A DNA stretch of 64,000 bases, taken from positions 86,888,087 to 86,952,086 of the forward strand of contig JARCOQ010000002.1 of the NCBI GenBank assembly GCA_029207755.1, written 5' to 3'. Below, in pieces: positions 11,961 through 26,057 of the stretch. The translations under genes and the position numbers were made by a program. Source of the DNA: Chamaea fasciata. Its lineage: Eukaryota > Chordata > Aves > Passeriformes > Sylviidae. Every line of letters begins with the position of its first letter. The first letter of the stretch is position 1. The notes below the pieces were generated by a model. The model searched no databases. It was given only the letters and a program-made list of their open reading frames with translations, and was not told the origin of the DNA.

Positions 11961-14149
11961 ACAAAAATAGTGTGTGCAGCTAATTTGTGAAAGGACTGCA
12001 GGGTTCTGCTCAGCTGAGAGATGGTAGAAGTTTTTGTACTGTCTTCAAAACTTGGCCATCACAAGGCATCTTCCACTAAGCAACAGAGCTCTTAAAATTA
12101 ATTGCCTTTGAATTTAGGGTTTTTTCTCTAGTTTTTCGGTCTCCACCGAACACAGGGCTGGCATTTGTGTTGTAGTTCAAATAGTAACATACCTCAGGAT
12201 ACACACGAATGCAGTCAAAATCAATGGATTATTCAAAACATAAATAACCTATTTTATTGAAATGGAGTTATTTGTTTTCATGTAAAAAATGTATTTTCTT
12301 CCAGGATTGTCTTATTAAGTAATTGTAATGGCCACTTGGATTGCTCATAAACAATTCTCTCCTTCCTGAACAGTGCTTATTGTCTATGAGAACTATCAAT
12401 GTGTTTTTGAAAGATATCTTCCTTTTAAGTCTTTAAGTATCTCCTCTGTCCAAAATACAGCTTCAGATGTATTTCATACAGTTCTGAGGGTGATATATTT
12501 GTGTAAAATTTACATTAAAAATGAGTGACCAACACCTGTTCTATCCAAGGAAACCTTACTACTGTCCACCTTATGATTCTCTTGTGTACCTGCAAAGTCA
12601 CACATAGCCTAGTTTTTATTTTCTCTTAATTTTTGTATAACACGCAACAGCCAAATGGAATATTACAAGTTATATGAATATTTTCCTTTATATTCAGCCT
12701 AAATTTTCTTTCTAATGTGCTTTTCAAGTATTCCTAAATTGAGGTCATCAGTATAAACCAAGCTTGTATGTACAAACTGATTAAAGAATAAATTTCTAAA
12801 CAAAACAATGTAAAGGCAGCCCCCTCCCCCATCTCTGTGCCCTTGCAGAGAATTGACACACATTTAGAGGCACATAAACTCATGTCTAGCTAGGATTGGG
12901 AGCCTGCTGAAAAAATTGCCATTTTGCAGAGTGGAGAAACAGGAGATTGTTTCAGAGGGATTATAAATCCATATATATTTATAGTTTTATATGTCTACGC
13001 ACAGAAATTCATATCCACATGCATGCACATACACATATGTACTTATATGAAGACTCCAAAACAAAAACTCATTTCATTTTGACTTAACCTATCCCAAGAA
13101 ATTTATTTTAAAATTTCATATCAAAACAAATAATCTATTCTGTTAATAGTATTGCTCTTTTTATTATCCTGAGTATTTAAAGGCTGAAACGATTAGTAGC
13201 TCTACATTAACTCAATTTACAAAACTGAACATCTGGTTAACACAATGTGACTGTAAAGATTCTGGTTTTCAGTGTTTGAAAAGATGCTCATTCTGCAAGC
13301 ATTGTGTACTAGAATAGTCTGCATTTGAGTGCAAAGTAAATCAAAATAAAATCAGAAAAGGAAAAATATTTATTAACAGGCAGTAATTGAGTGCCCTTCA
13401 ATGAAATAATTTTCACATACTTTTTATATCATATAAAAAGTCTGATTCTTCTGTCATTTTCACATTTGTCAGTCAGTAGTAATTACACTGAGATCGGCAG
13501 AGAGACCAGTATTGAAACTGGCATAAGAAGACAAACACTGGGAAGATAAAACTTCTAAATATAGCATTTGGTTAAACTTCTTAGCTGCTTTTGGGAAAAT
13601 TTGAAGATTTTTAATGATCTTGCATTTTATTTCACTAATCTAAAAATCTCTTCTTGGTCTTTTAAATGAATGCCAATTTCACTCAGGTAGTTGTACTTTT
13701 CCTATTAATTTTATCTTTTTTTAAAATTTTGACACAGTAAGTGAGCACATGGAAAAATGTCAGTCTGATATTTGAGAAAGAGTAAGCTAAAAAATAGCCT
13801 TGATCTGTGATAAATGTGCACCAAGGAAAATAACCCAAATAACACAGATCATATTTATCATGCCTTCTTTAAAAGGTTTTATTTGTGCTTCATTTTTCAT
13901 CTAAATAAAGCAGTGAGCGTGGAGTTTGTGCACACCTGTACCTCTGCTCTCAGCACTGGGCGTGTGACCCTGCTTGCCTGCTGGTGTGACACCCGGCAGG
14001 AGTGGTGCCCCTGACAGCTTACACCAGCCGTGTATACAGGAGCCAGCTCTGCTCTCCCAGTGGGAATCCCTGGATGCCACTGGGAGAGAGTGAGACAGCA
14101 GAGGAAGGTACTGTATATTCAAATAAATGTATAGTGGATACCATATGCT
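11961..14149. other. Non-coding stretch, nothing recognised
   Basis: AT-rich. The short frames at 13814-14161 on both strands overlap each other and show no domain. No repeat family identified. Confidence 0.5.
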
Positions 14150-15075
14150 CCTTTCCAACAACCGCTACATTGCTGCATTAAAGTTCCAATTCCAAGCATT
14201 CAAGGATGTAAATATATTAAACAATGCATCTATTTGTGCAAAGCATTCTTTATGAGGGACAGCCATGTGCTTTTAATCAGTTTTGTGCTGAATGAAAGAA
14301 AATTGTAAACTATGCATTAAAAGAAGGTTTGGTGAAAGTTATTTTTCCTCTATCTTCTGCATCCTAATTCAATGCTTCCCCTTGCTTTCGGTGACAATAT
14401 AAGTAATCTTCTAGCAACATTCATGAGGAAAGTTTGATGTGGATTTACACTAGTGGAGCTACATTACAATGGGTAGATTTAAGGTATTATAAAATGAGTT
14501 TTTGGATTTGTTACAGAGGTATGAAACCCCTAAGACACAGACAGATAGGACTTCCAACATATGGCAACCACTCTTATTATAAAACAAAACAGTGTTAAGT
14601 CAAAGTACCTGATTACAATTCACTACTGCTATGTAGCTCTGATAGCAGGCTTATATTTAATGCCATAGAAACAATATAATTTATTTTTCTGTCTTCCCTT
14701 ATCCCTTCATTATTGGGTTTGTAGGCTTTGAAACCTTAAGCAAAAGGACAAAATATAAATTATAGAAAACATCAAAGTATAGTGAAATCAAATGACATTC
14801 CTTACGATCCTTATAGAGATATCTAACACATTTCCTATGTGCGGTTTGGTCGAACTGCTATCACTGCAGAGCTTTAATGGTTATAATTAGTAATCTTTTG
14901 GGAGCTACGGTAGCACACTTATAATGTCAAAAATATTTAATTCAATGCAATAGTTAACTTGGCAGTGCAAAAATTCATTTGATAATGAGTTAATCTGGCC
15001 AAGATTTTACCCTGTTAACAAATGGATCATTAGGAAAAAAACATAGCTATATAATTTTACTACATGCCACTTCTT
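14150..15075. promoter_or_regulatory. Candidate conserved non-coding element
   Basis: Non-repetitive AT-rich block. It carries TAATTA at 14884-14889 followed by a TAATC word, a RUNX-type core TGCGGT at 14840-14845, and scattered CpGs (ACCGCT, TTTCGG, GGTCGAAC, TACGG). There is no open frame of note. Enhancer-like character is my inference. Confidence 0.3.
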
Positions 15076-15289
15076 CAGCTAAGTATGTTTATAGATTTCT
15101 CTTAAATTGCCTACTTTGAGATGGAGATTCTGGAGGAAGAGTAATAACACCACACCTACTCACATCTACACATTCAGTACTAAATACACTTTTTTTGTGA
15201 ACATTTTATCATCTAAAGCTTGTAAATTGAGAAATATGTGACTGTGATGGACATGTCAAAAGAAAAAATCACTAAGCGCATAGCCTAAT

Positions 15290-15830
15290 AAACAAAATTC
15301 CGTTTGGGAAATGAATTGACTGAAAAGCAGTTCCTAACAAATAAATGCACATTAGATTCAGATGCATACTGGAGTATCAAATAACTAGATAATTTATCAC
15401 CAGTCAAATTTAAAATCACGTTTTCTTGTCTTGGTCTATGGTTCCCATGCACTGCTATCTTATTAACAAGACTTTAATTCTCGTACTGACACACAAAAGT
15501 GTTGTACTCTAATGAACTGTCTGCTCCTTGCTGAAATCTGGTGGTAATGTAGGATGTTAGTTACAATAATGATAATCTTTAGTATTTTTAGCCTGTCAGA
15601 ACCCGCACAGCCAACAACAACCAGTCTTTTACTAAAACTCTACCTCATCAAACTAACTTAATTAGCAATTCAACTCCTTATTTTTGTTTTGGATTCCCCT
15701 CTGGCTACTAATTAAAGCTTAATCGAAACTGCTGAACTGAGGTTGTAAAGAATTCATTAATATTAAAATTAGCCCCAACAATTTTTTTGGGCTGGTGCAA
15801 TTTGTATTTGTTACTGTCAGGGTTTGAAAT
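15290..15830. promoter_or_regulatory. Candidate conserved non-coding element
   Basis: Contains CTTAATTAGC at 15657-15666 and CTAATTAAAG at 15707-15716, both homeodomain-type sites, within non-repetitive sequence. An imperfect inverted repeat AGCCCCAA/TTGGGCT lies at about 15770-15792. No coding potential was seen. Confidence 0.35.
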
Positions 15831-18800
15831 TCAGTTGAATTGTTAAGAAAGCTGTACCAGAAATTTGCTGTATATTCATATTATAAGCAGAACAAATACG
15901 ATGAATTCCAATAGTTGAACAAGTAATTCATGCTTTGACCATGCACAGTTCACATTACTTGTGTCACTGTTTAATACCAACAGACAAAATATATTTTCTG
16001 ATCATTTTTCCAAAGTCATCCACATTTCTTTATCCTCCTAAGTGCTTTCATATTTTGGATAAAAGGGAATAAAATGCTCTGAAAAAAAAAAGAGAAGATT
16101 GATTTTATGTATTATCTTGACAAGATTAATATGTTTGAAAAATGAACAGATTTACCACTTCACTTTGATTTTTCCACTTTTCTTAACATCAAAAGATTAT
16201 TCCAGCTGCAATAATGGTCACTCTGAAAACTAAGATCAACTGAACTATGAGCTTCTGTTAAGGCGGTATTTTTGCTGGTAACATATATCTCATTGAATAA
16301 TTTTTTAGAAGGGTGTAATAGTTTTTTTTTTTAAATTACAATCTCTGCTCTATAAATTATTTAAATATATTATTTTCTAAACTCAGTTCATTCTTTGTAA
16401 TTTGTTTAAATGTATTTTTAATTAAATTTTTTAGCTTAAAGTACGAAATGAACTTATATTTTGATATTACTAAATACTCTCAACAATATGAGTGAAACAT
16501 ACTTGTGTTTGTTTTTTGTAAATTTCATAAAAATGTAAATAAGAAAGTCATTCTTTTTATAGCAAACAAAACCAATTTTCATAATTCAAGTTTGCTTTTC
16601 ATTTTAACTTTTATGTTTTAATATTTTTATCGAACATGTATATTTATTTTACCCTACAGGAAATTTTTTCAAGAATGTTTATAGGAAACAAACTTGTTAG
16701 GACTAAAATATACAGCAACTAATACTGTTTAACATATTTTATTAAATATAAACATTAAGATTATTTATATAATGCAAAACTTTACAAAAATATACATGAA
16801 AATTACATATGCATCTAGGTTTCATTTAAATAACATTTATGACAAAAAAATCATGCACATATTTAAAAATCAACATATGTCCATTTTTTACTTACTGACT
16901 AAATCAACAATGGCATACAAGGCACACAATTTAAAATCTTGGTGACAATTTCCATGAAGTTATTCAAATACAATTTGACTTCTGACAAGAGGATGTAATT
17001 TATAAAACAGAACATGCCTATCAGTGGAACCTAAATTTGCATAATGAGGATACTTTCATTTCTGCAAGCACAGTTTTTGACATCCCAACTTGGAGCACTG
17101 GAAGAATCTGGTGAAAAATGTCAATATACATAAGCAGAAAAATGATTAATAAAATACCCGTAACATTTATCTGATCCGAGTAAACAAAATATATTTTGCT
17201 TGCAAAAAGTAATGATTTTGAAAACTATAATAATGTGTTCCCTAAATGTGTAGAATTCTAGCACTGCCTTTAGCTGCAATCAGCCTTGTAAACGAAGGGA
17301 GGTGTTCTGAGTTTATCATTAGCTGATAAAAACACTGCTCTGACATTAATGTTATGCATTTTTAAATCAGTGTTTTGATTTAATTCTCTGTTGCATTTCA
17401 TATAAATATGCTGAAGTAGTACCAGAAGAGTGGAAAGAAAAAAAGCCTTTATCCTTTCTTTAGCTGATAAACTTGAAATTGCTTCTTAACTTGGTCAGCT
17501 GGATAAGAGCATTCATCATTCTTGAACTGGAGAAAAAATAGCTCTTTTCCCTCCTCAATTTTTTTTTCTGAGTTGTTATTTCAGGTAAGAATATGCTCAG
17601 AGCTTAAATCAAACAAATTCTGAAATACATTTACTTTAATTCAGCATCTCTTACTCACCCTACCATAAAGGATAGTATCAGATGACAATCAAAACCAAGT
17701 TACTTTTATGTTTCAAAGCCAGAACTCAGGCACACTGAAACAAATCTATTTCAGGTTTGCTTAAGAAAACCTGGATTGTCAAGAGACAGCAGCAGAACAT
17801 TGTTAACGTATTAAAAAAAAATTATGCTGGAAATTTGGCTTTCCTTTATTCATGTTACTAATAGGATCATCTAGAATTAAAACCAAGAAGACTTATTTCT
17901 CATTAATCTTGCTGGTGTTTATAGCTTCCTAATTCCCTAAATTATGAAATTTTGCCTGGCTTCCTTTTGTTTCTTCTGAGCTTCACTCTATGATCTCTCT
18001 GATATTCCTACAGAACTGTAGATATTCTGAGGGGAATTGCTTCGAAAACAGTTTTTTCACTTAAAAGAACATAAAACTTGTACAAAAAAATGTGTGTACA
18101 GACTCTGAGGCAGAGAAACATTTTTTCTGGCTTTTATTGCTATAAAATTTAGAACACACAATAAGAACAGAAGAATAAGGAAAAAAACTAGATGCAAAAC
18201 AAAGCAAGGAGAAAATCTCAGTGTAAAGGATTCATTTAATTCTAAATCACACTTGTTTGTATTCAAATTAAAGAACTAGATCATGGCTTTGAAAACAAAT
18301 TCTTTATCATAGGCTTTATTTAGGCTGATACTTCTCACACACACAAAACATTTATTAAAGTGAAAGAAGAGCAGGTCACCCTTATTTATTTGAGACACCA
18401 GCCTGACAAATAAACACTTTTATCAGGTGATTGATAAATATGGCTATAAACCAGGCACTTTTGCAATTAAATAACAATCTAAACCTAAATAATTTTTTTT
18501 TTATTTCAAAATGCATTGAAAATGTTGCCTGGTATAGCTCCAAGCAGAACTGGAAGATGACTGTCACTACCAACTACAAAAATCTTGATGCAGAGAAAAT
18601 AAAAAGAAAAATTATACAATTTCTGTCAAATACTGTGAAACTAAAATAATAAATAAAATCATGAAGCAAGATCACTGGCAACATATTGAAGCAAATAGTA
18701 ATTGCTTCTTAGCTGTTCTCATCATTATAATTTTGAGATAAGTAGTTATTTTATAAACATTTTCAGCTAAGAAACTTCACCACTTCTCTTTAAAAATTCC

Positions 18801-19000
18801 TTTTTATTATCAGTGTAGATTCATAGGAAAGAAAAAAGCAGCTTTCTATTCAAACAGCTGAAAGGGGAAAAAAAATTGGTTGTTTCAACATTGCTTTTGC
18901 ATCTTTAATTTCTTTCAATGCTCTGTACATCGTGAATATGTCAACTGAACAGACATCTCATTTTCAATTGCTAACATTCCAGGTACAATAGGAAAAAAGA
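15831..19000. other. AT-rich non-coding stretch
   Basis: Strongly AT-rich, especially 16300-16900, with no recognisable repeat family or gene. Some GATAA-type words occur around 17315-17475 but are unremarkable at this composition. Confidence 0.55.
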
Positions 19001-22000
19001 CAGTGGCTTGATGCGTGAGAGCATTTGTGTGGTTGGGATGGGAGGTTGCTGCAACCTGCTGTGATGCCTGCACATCCATGGTGAATGGGATTGGCTAAAG
19101 CTGAGCTCTTCCATCCTCTCCCTCTCTGGGGCAGTACACATTTATTCTGTGTTTATCATACGAACTCCTACAAATAAATACACCGAATTTGGTGTAGTAT
19201 GTGTTTAGAAATTGCTACAAAATACAATGAAATACTGTGAAATACTGATTTTTTAAATTACTGTATTACTCAGACATGAATATCTTTGGTTCTGAATTTT
19301 CCCAATACGGAATGATCACAAATGGAGCTCTGTAGCAGCAGGTATACTGCAAAAAGTAAATCACACCAGCCTTCCCTTTCCCCAGTTTTTAACAAGGAGC
19401 ACCCTCACACCCACAGCTTACTCCACACTCAGAATTGGAGTAAGACATAAGTGCATATTGCTTTTAGTGCAATTTCTGCAACAGAAAAAAATTTCCAATA
19501 TGTTGGCATATGTCTCAGAGATATTCACATTTGGGAAGGCTGGGAAAGACCTACAGATTTTTCACTGTAAAAGAAGCTCACAAACATTTTAAAATACACT
19601 CCTGTCACATGGCAGCTGGTAAACTCAGCAGAATAGGATGGAGACAGCCATGTTCCAGAACACAAACCTTCTTCAAAACCAGAACAAAACACAACCCTGC
19701 GCTTGGACTGGAGGGAAATCTGTGTTCCCTCTAATCCCTGACGGACTCTGCCTGTTCTCTTTGAAAACCCACAAATACCAAACTGAGGCAAAACTTGGTG
19801 GCTTTTTCAAACTAGACAGCTAAGACAGAGAATGTACCTCACCATTCTTGGGAAATATTCAAAAATTGATGTTTCAGTAAAGTTGGGGTGGAACTCCTAA
19901 AGAAATAGCTAATAGAAACTTGAAGGCAAATCTGAAAAAGTGCTTGTTGCCAAAGGATGGGAGCAAATGAGTTACAGCAAAAATAACTAGATATTGGGAC
20001 AAGTATACCCATATAACTACTGTTTTATTAAATATAGCTGAACATTACGATTTTCAGACCCATAGTTTGGATTTTTGCTGCTTTGAGTAATTGTTGCTGC
20101 TATTGTTTAAACATTCTTTGAAATAATAAGGCAAACATTTCTGTTTCCAATTGTGGTATTTGTTATGTTCACAGACCTCTTACTAAATGCTCAAAATGGC
20201 ATCTCTTCAAAACATTAATAAGTGTTTCTGCTTCAAGCATTCATTGTCCTACCAGCTCAAAGGGTTAGCAGTGGTAAGTCTCCAGTGTTCTGAGTGAAGT
20301 GAATTACATTTTTAAATAATTTCTGGTTTGAATAGTTTTATAGTTTTCTGTACTTGTGCCTTGAAATAAAGAGCAGCCCCACCCCATCCAAACCCTCCTC
20401 AAGTGCATGCATGCCACTGCTTTTTATTAAGACAATCAATGTTAAGTGTAGTATTTGACACTAGAGAGTATTTTCAAAAATAGAGGGATGGAGTCATCTT
20501 TAAAGCCATTTTCATTGGTGACAGCAATTTTGTTCATGCATTACACGTGTTATAGTATTTTAAAAAAAGATAGTCCTGTTGATTTAAATCCTAGATTCTG
20601 GACTGTGTTTGACTGCCTTGAAGAGCAGTGCTGGGTGGTGGGAAGGAAAGCAATGTGAAGTCGGGAGGAAGAGACTAACGAACCCTGGGGATCTGCCCCT
20701 CCTATTCCCTCCCTAGCTCCATCTTCCACAGGTCCATTCACAGGAGTCGTGTGCTGCCCCTCATGAGTCCCTGGCCAGGGGATCACCGACGGGTTCCCTC
20801 TTCCGCAGGTCCTTCAGACACCATGACTGGGGTGCCTTACCACACTCCAAGAAATATCTCCTACACCCACATGCTCACATTTCAAGGGTATTGGAGCACT
20901 ACCTCCACTCACATAGGTTTCAGTGTTTAATGTGGAAGCCAAATGCACACATTTTGGAGGTAAATTATGCAGAAAAATACTTTACATTTCTGCTGAGGCA
21001 AATGGTTTTTAAGTAGGTCTCATAATTACTTTGGGTGGAGAATGTGCTTTTTCTCTTTGGTCTGTTCACTTGCAGTTCATATGAGGAAGGATTATATTAC
21101 TATCATTACACAAATACTTAAATGGGTCCATTGATTTGTTTAGAAATGAGATATCAATGACAGTTAATTATTCAATAACTGATCATTAATTTTGGGCTAA
21201 TGATCAGAGACCCCTAGGTCCTTCTAATTTTGCTTGGCTCAAAGGAGTAAATGAAATCTGTTTGTTAAAAGCATACAGTAGACTATTAAGCATTCATTTT
21301 CATTCTGCTACAATAAAATGGTATTTTATACAGATTCATGAAATGTTTTAATACTACTCAAGCAAACCTATCAATAGAAGAAAAGTTAAACGCACAGTCA
21401 AGGGGATTATTATCTAGCTGTCTATATCATTCAACTAATCTGACACCTTCTCATGTGTTTTTTTGTGGAAAACAATTTTTTGCTTACTTAAATGGCCTGA
21501 TTTTAATTAATCCTTCCCTCTTTTCCTTGCATTTTAAGCTATCCTAAAGATCAAGGACTGTTCATACCTACTGGGCTACAGCACAACCGGATGATGTTCA
21601 AAAAACACTGCTTATATAATGAGAGTATCACCAGTTCTTACATTTTTAATTAAAGTTCATTCTAAGTGTGCTTTCCAATACCTGTGTCATTACCCTAACG
21701 ATTAATATCAACACAATGTTTTCTCTCACTTCATCTGCATGGGATTGAGTTCTAAAATTTCCAAAGAATAAATTAGAGAGGAATTAAGGTTACAAAATAG
21801 AGCTAATGTCAAGCTGAAACTCTTTTCATTAACTCAATGCTCACTTCTGCCAAGGTCTGCAGCACATATTTGATTCTGTAACATCAGTGTGCTGAGATCA
21901 TTCCAATACCATAATAGAGCACATTTAAAATGAGCAATTGAAAACTTGCACCCTTAGCCCTGGATTTATTTGCTTTTCTTGGCTAAATGGACAAAAAATA

Positions 22001-25000
22001 GCCTGGGTGGAGATCTGGTTTCCGTTCACTTCAGTGGAGTTAATGCCGTGTTTGGCGAGTGCAAGGAGAAATCAGGGAGGTGGAGGCGTGCTGCAAGAAG
22101 CTGCACGGTGTCAGTTTTGCATGGGCCACAGGCTTATTCAGAATGTTTTAGTAATTAAGGTTCCTGTGAAACATAATATGTAAGTCAGTTTTCAAGAAAT
22201 AGTGTGACAGACGATAAACTTCTCTATCGTGTGCAATATGTATTTTGGGAAATGTATAAAACTTATTTGAGTAACAGAAGGACTGTGATAATTCCCAAGT
22301 GCAAAACCAGCCCATAGGAGATGTACATGTGTCTGTCCTCCATGGTGGAAAAGAGACTGAAAAATACAGTCTCATTAATGGGGAGACACTGTTCTAGGAA
22401 AAAATCCCACCGTAGTTCAAAACTGCAGCTGTGTCACATCAGTGTGAGTGTTACTTGTGTGATCACCAGAGGTCAGTGTCACCACAGGCTGCAGCGCAGA
22501 GAGGGAGATGCTGCTTATAAAAGATGAAAACAAGCTTGCCTGATCCCTCCAGAGTTTGCCCGTGCTCTAACATCAAATATAACAAATTCACAAGCCTCTT
22601 TCTTCTTTGTGAGATGGAGGGTAGATGAGTAGCGGGGTACTGAGGACAGAAGAAGACAAGGGGAAAAAGTCTTGGGGAGCTGTAAGGAAATGGGAGCAGG
22701 AAAAAAATAAACTTGGCCGCCTGCTTTGTGACCATAAAAGATATTGCCTTCAGATGCTAAAGCAGACAAGTCCCACCTGTGTTAAGGCATGTACCTGGCA
22801 ATATAAATTATTGCCAGCTTCAAATGTTGAGAAATTATGAGGCTGGCTCACAGTGTTTAAATAATTAAAAAGTACTGTTTTCTTTTCCTTTGTCCATAGA
22901 GTTGGGCTGTGTTTTTCTTTTTTCCGTATTCTCAAGCTTTGCTCCACTGACATAATACCTGAGAGAGTGTGTATGTGTTAGTCTGTATGCATGCAATTTT
23001 AATGACATACAAAATCTTCAGGTTGTCTAGTTTGCCTGCAGGAGTTGCAGTTTAAGAAAAATACAAGACAAGGAATAAAATTGTGGGAGCTAGGAAGACT
23101 GCTGCCTCAGTTGCTCACTGTCCTTTGACAAATGCTCCTATAGCTATGGCCTTTGCGTAAGGGTCAGAGTTGATGGATATAGGTGTGGGAGCTGTTGCTC
23201 CCTTACCTTGGTGTGACACCAGACCCTGACTCACTGAAGGTATCAACAGTGCCCTCCTCCACCCTGGTGTACCACCTGTTCTGCACGTGCTGGGCTGTGA
23301 GTGGGCATGCAGGACACAGCAGAAGCTGTGGTAGGGAGCAATCATTCAAGAGCAGAAGGGAGAGTAGAAAGATTCATTTGTCTTTCTTGGGGCACCTTGA
23401 GCTGTGTGAACAAGTGCAACAAAAAGTGCTTTCTACTGGTTTGCTCCTATTGGTATTTTTGGAAGTTAATCTCCTCCCGTTGCTAAAGCAGGTTGCCGCA
23501 ATTTTAATACTGGTATGGAGACATCCTGGGGTTAAATGCCCTGTGTTTTGTAGGATTTTTTTGACAATGGCAGAATATTCCATTAGGAAAGGAACTGTGG
23601 GTTGCAACCACAGCTTGAGACTTTTTTCCTGCTGGAGTATAGTTTCTCTCTTCAGCTTTTACAGTCCACCAATGCTCTTGTGTTTGCCATGCTGGGCTTC
23701 AAACATCAATTCAGCCACGTAGCTCAGAAGCAGTGGTGTAACTGCCATGAAAGAAACAAGTTTGTTTCCAAGCTCCCTCTGTACAATGCTGTGTTTTACC
23801 ATGAATACCTTCCTTTTGTGATATTATCAATGGCCAAAATTGGAAAAGAAACGACTTTAAGATATCAGGTCTGGAGAATCATTTCTTCAGTAACCCGAGA
23901 TATTTTTTACAAGGAAAGAACATAGACTGCCTCTGACATGGAGGGCATTTACCTGCTACCAGGCAGAACTTCAGAATTTATCCAACCATATCAGCTGCTC
24001 TCAATTCACTTCAGGGTAAAGTCCTCTTCAATGCTGCTCCAGAAAAATAATACTGCTTATCAAAAGGAATTATCTAGATAATGTCATGACAGATACATGA
24101 CAAACTTGCTTTCTCTGCACAAGTCTTTGGGCTAAGCAAACACAAATTGAGCCTCTTTCCCAAGGCAAAATGCAAGCTGATTTTTGCACAACCCAACTAA
24201 AGAAAAGTAGGACAGTTCTCCAGACTGAGCTTGAAAGTACCACAGGATAAAAGTCCTAAAGCGGGCTGTCTTCAATGCAGGCTCGATATTACTAAAATTT
24301 ATAAATACCAGACATTTTGGTATATTTGCTCCAATACACATTCATGTGATGAAGACTTGGGAGTTGAATGATGTTTACTTGGTTTCAGTGCAGTGTTGTG
24401 CTCTCTCTCAGCAACTTCAATGATCTACCATGAGGATGCTCTCACAGGTTGGAGCGCAAATGGCTGAACAAGTGTACACTCCTATTTACAGCCTCACTAT
24501 CTGAGATCCAGCTAAACAATCCACGGCAGCAGAATCCTAACAAGTTCACATAGCTGCACTGAATTAAAGACATAATTTAAAAATAATAACAGAAAAGAAA
24601 TCATATAAGGCAAGAAGTGATTAAGTTTGCATATTTTCAACAGTTTGTTTTCCTCTAAACATTTCTGAATACTTTACCACATACTTACTTTCTTCTCCCC
24701 CAAAATATACCTTACCTTCCCAAAATGCAGGTATACCTCAGATCAAGGCAAGCCCTGAAAAAAGTTAAGACACAGCTGAGAAGACACATTTCCTTAAAAA
24801 TTTAACATAGCGAAAGTTCTTTGACCCCTAAAATCAAGCTCTCTTCTATAATTCTCAGTGCTTTTTATAAGTTAGTCTGGTCTTAAAATATTAACTCAGA
24901 AACTCCTTCCAGCCATATTTAATGGTGTTTTGGGAACAACACACTAATTGTAAAGTAATAGTAATAACAACAATAATAGCCCATGTCAGTATGGGAGCTG

Positions 25001-25998
25001 GTAGAGATGAGTACATTTAATAAGTCTGATAGAAAGCATGAAATTTAATTAATGCTCTTTGGCAAACTTCCGAGTTGTGTCAGGGCATGGCAGAAGCCCA
25101 CTTATGGGTTAACCCTGGGAGGGCTGATGAGTCTCTGTAACAGGGGGCTGAAAAACTTTCTGTGCCATTAAGCTGCTGACCACTCACAGCATTTATGTAC
25201 TTTCTGCACCTCGCAGGGGTAACAGAGACACCACAAAACTGCTGGTAGCAGATGTAATGAAAATTTTCCCCACAGGATGAGTGCGTGTAAAAAAAAGAGA
25301 CACGTTGCAGGAATAGGCACCTCTCTTTTGGAAGCTTGGGATAACAACACATTACACCCTGTAACGATCTCTGAATGCTGAGGCATGTTTCAGCTCTTCA
25401 GAGAGAAAAAGGCAGCAGTGGAGGCAGTAGCTACACAAGAAAGTGTCTTCTTGTAGCCACCAATGTTTATGAGTGCCTGAGCTTGTTTGGGATGCATAAA
25501 CTGTGGGAGAAGGCAGGCAGGATATTCATACTGTTTAGCTGCAGGGACTTAATACACACATTCAGAATTGCAAATTTCCTTCAGTTTCCATATTTCAGTG
25601 ACGAGAAATAGGTTCTGCAAGGAACTGAGTTTAGGTGATCTACTTCTGTCTCCAGCTGAATGAAAAGGATGGGAATGCTCCTAATTCAGGTACCTAATTA
25701 TCCTACCCTTCTCAAGTTAGACATCTAAGTGAGCTGCCTGAAGCTGCCACTCAAACCATCTCAGATGTCCCCTCCTGCTGAATGCTCAAGATGATGCCTG
25801 TGAGGGTTGCCTGCTACTGCTGTAGAGGAGGAGATATATCCAAGGAAGAGGTAATGAAACAATCCAGAGATTTTCGAGGTTCCACAAAACATGTGGAGTA
25901 GGACATCTGGGGGACTTTAAAGTCCCAGGTGGTTTACTCAGTGTAACAAAGAAGAGGAGAAAACTGCTAAGTGAAATAAGGTGATTAACACAGAAAAG
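19001..25998. other. Non-coding stretch, nothing recognised
   Basis: Many short overlapping open frames on both strands. The longest, 23183-23722 plus, is about 180 codons, has no domain and shares its span with antisense frames. A perfect 12-bp palindrome CCCTGGCCAGGG lies at 20769-20780. The part at about 21660-22110 is non-repetitive and could be another conserved element, but I cannot support it further. Confidence 0.5.
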
Positions 25999-26057
25999 GA
26001 AAAAAAAACCCCAAACAACAAACAAACAAACACAAACAAAAACCCAAAAACAAAACC
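25999..26057. repeat. A/C-rich low-complexity tract
   Basis: Runs of A followed by CCCC and repeated AAAC units. It creates a Phe/Val-rich minus-strand frame (26157-25786) that is not a gene. Confidence 0.85.

Noticed and set aside
23183..23722. Longest open frame in the window, about 180 codons, plus strand
   Set aside because: No recognisable domain or composition of a real protein; antisense and shifted frames are open over the same span; no CpG island or flanking exons.
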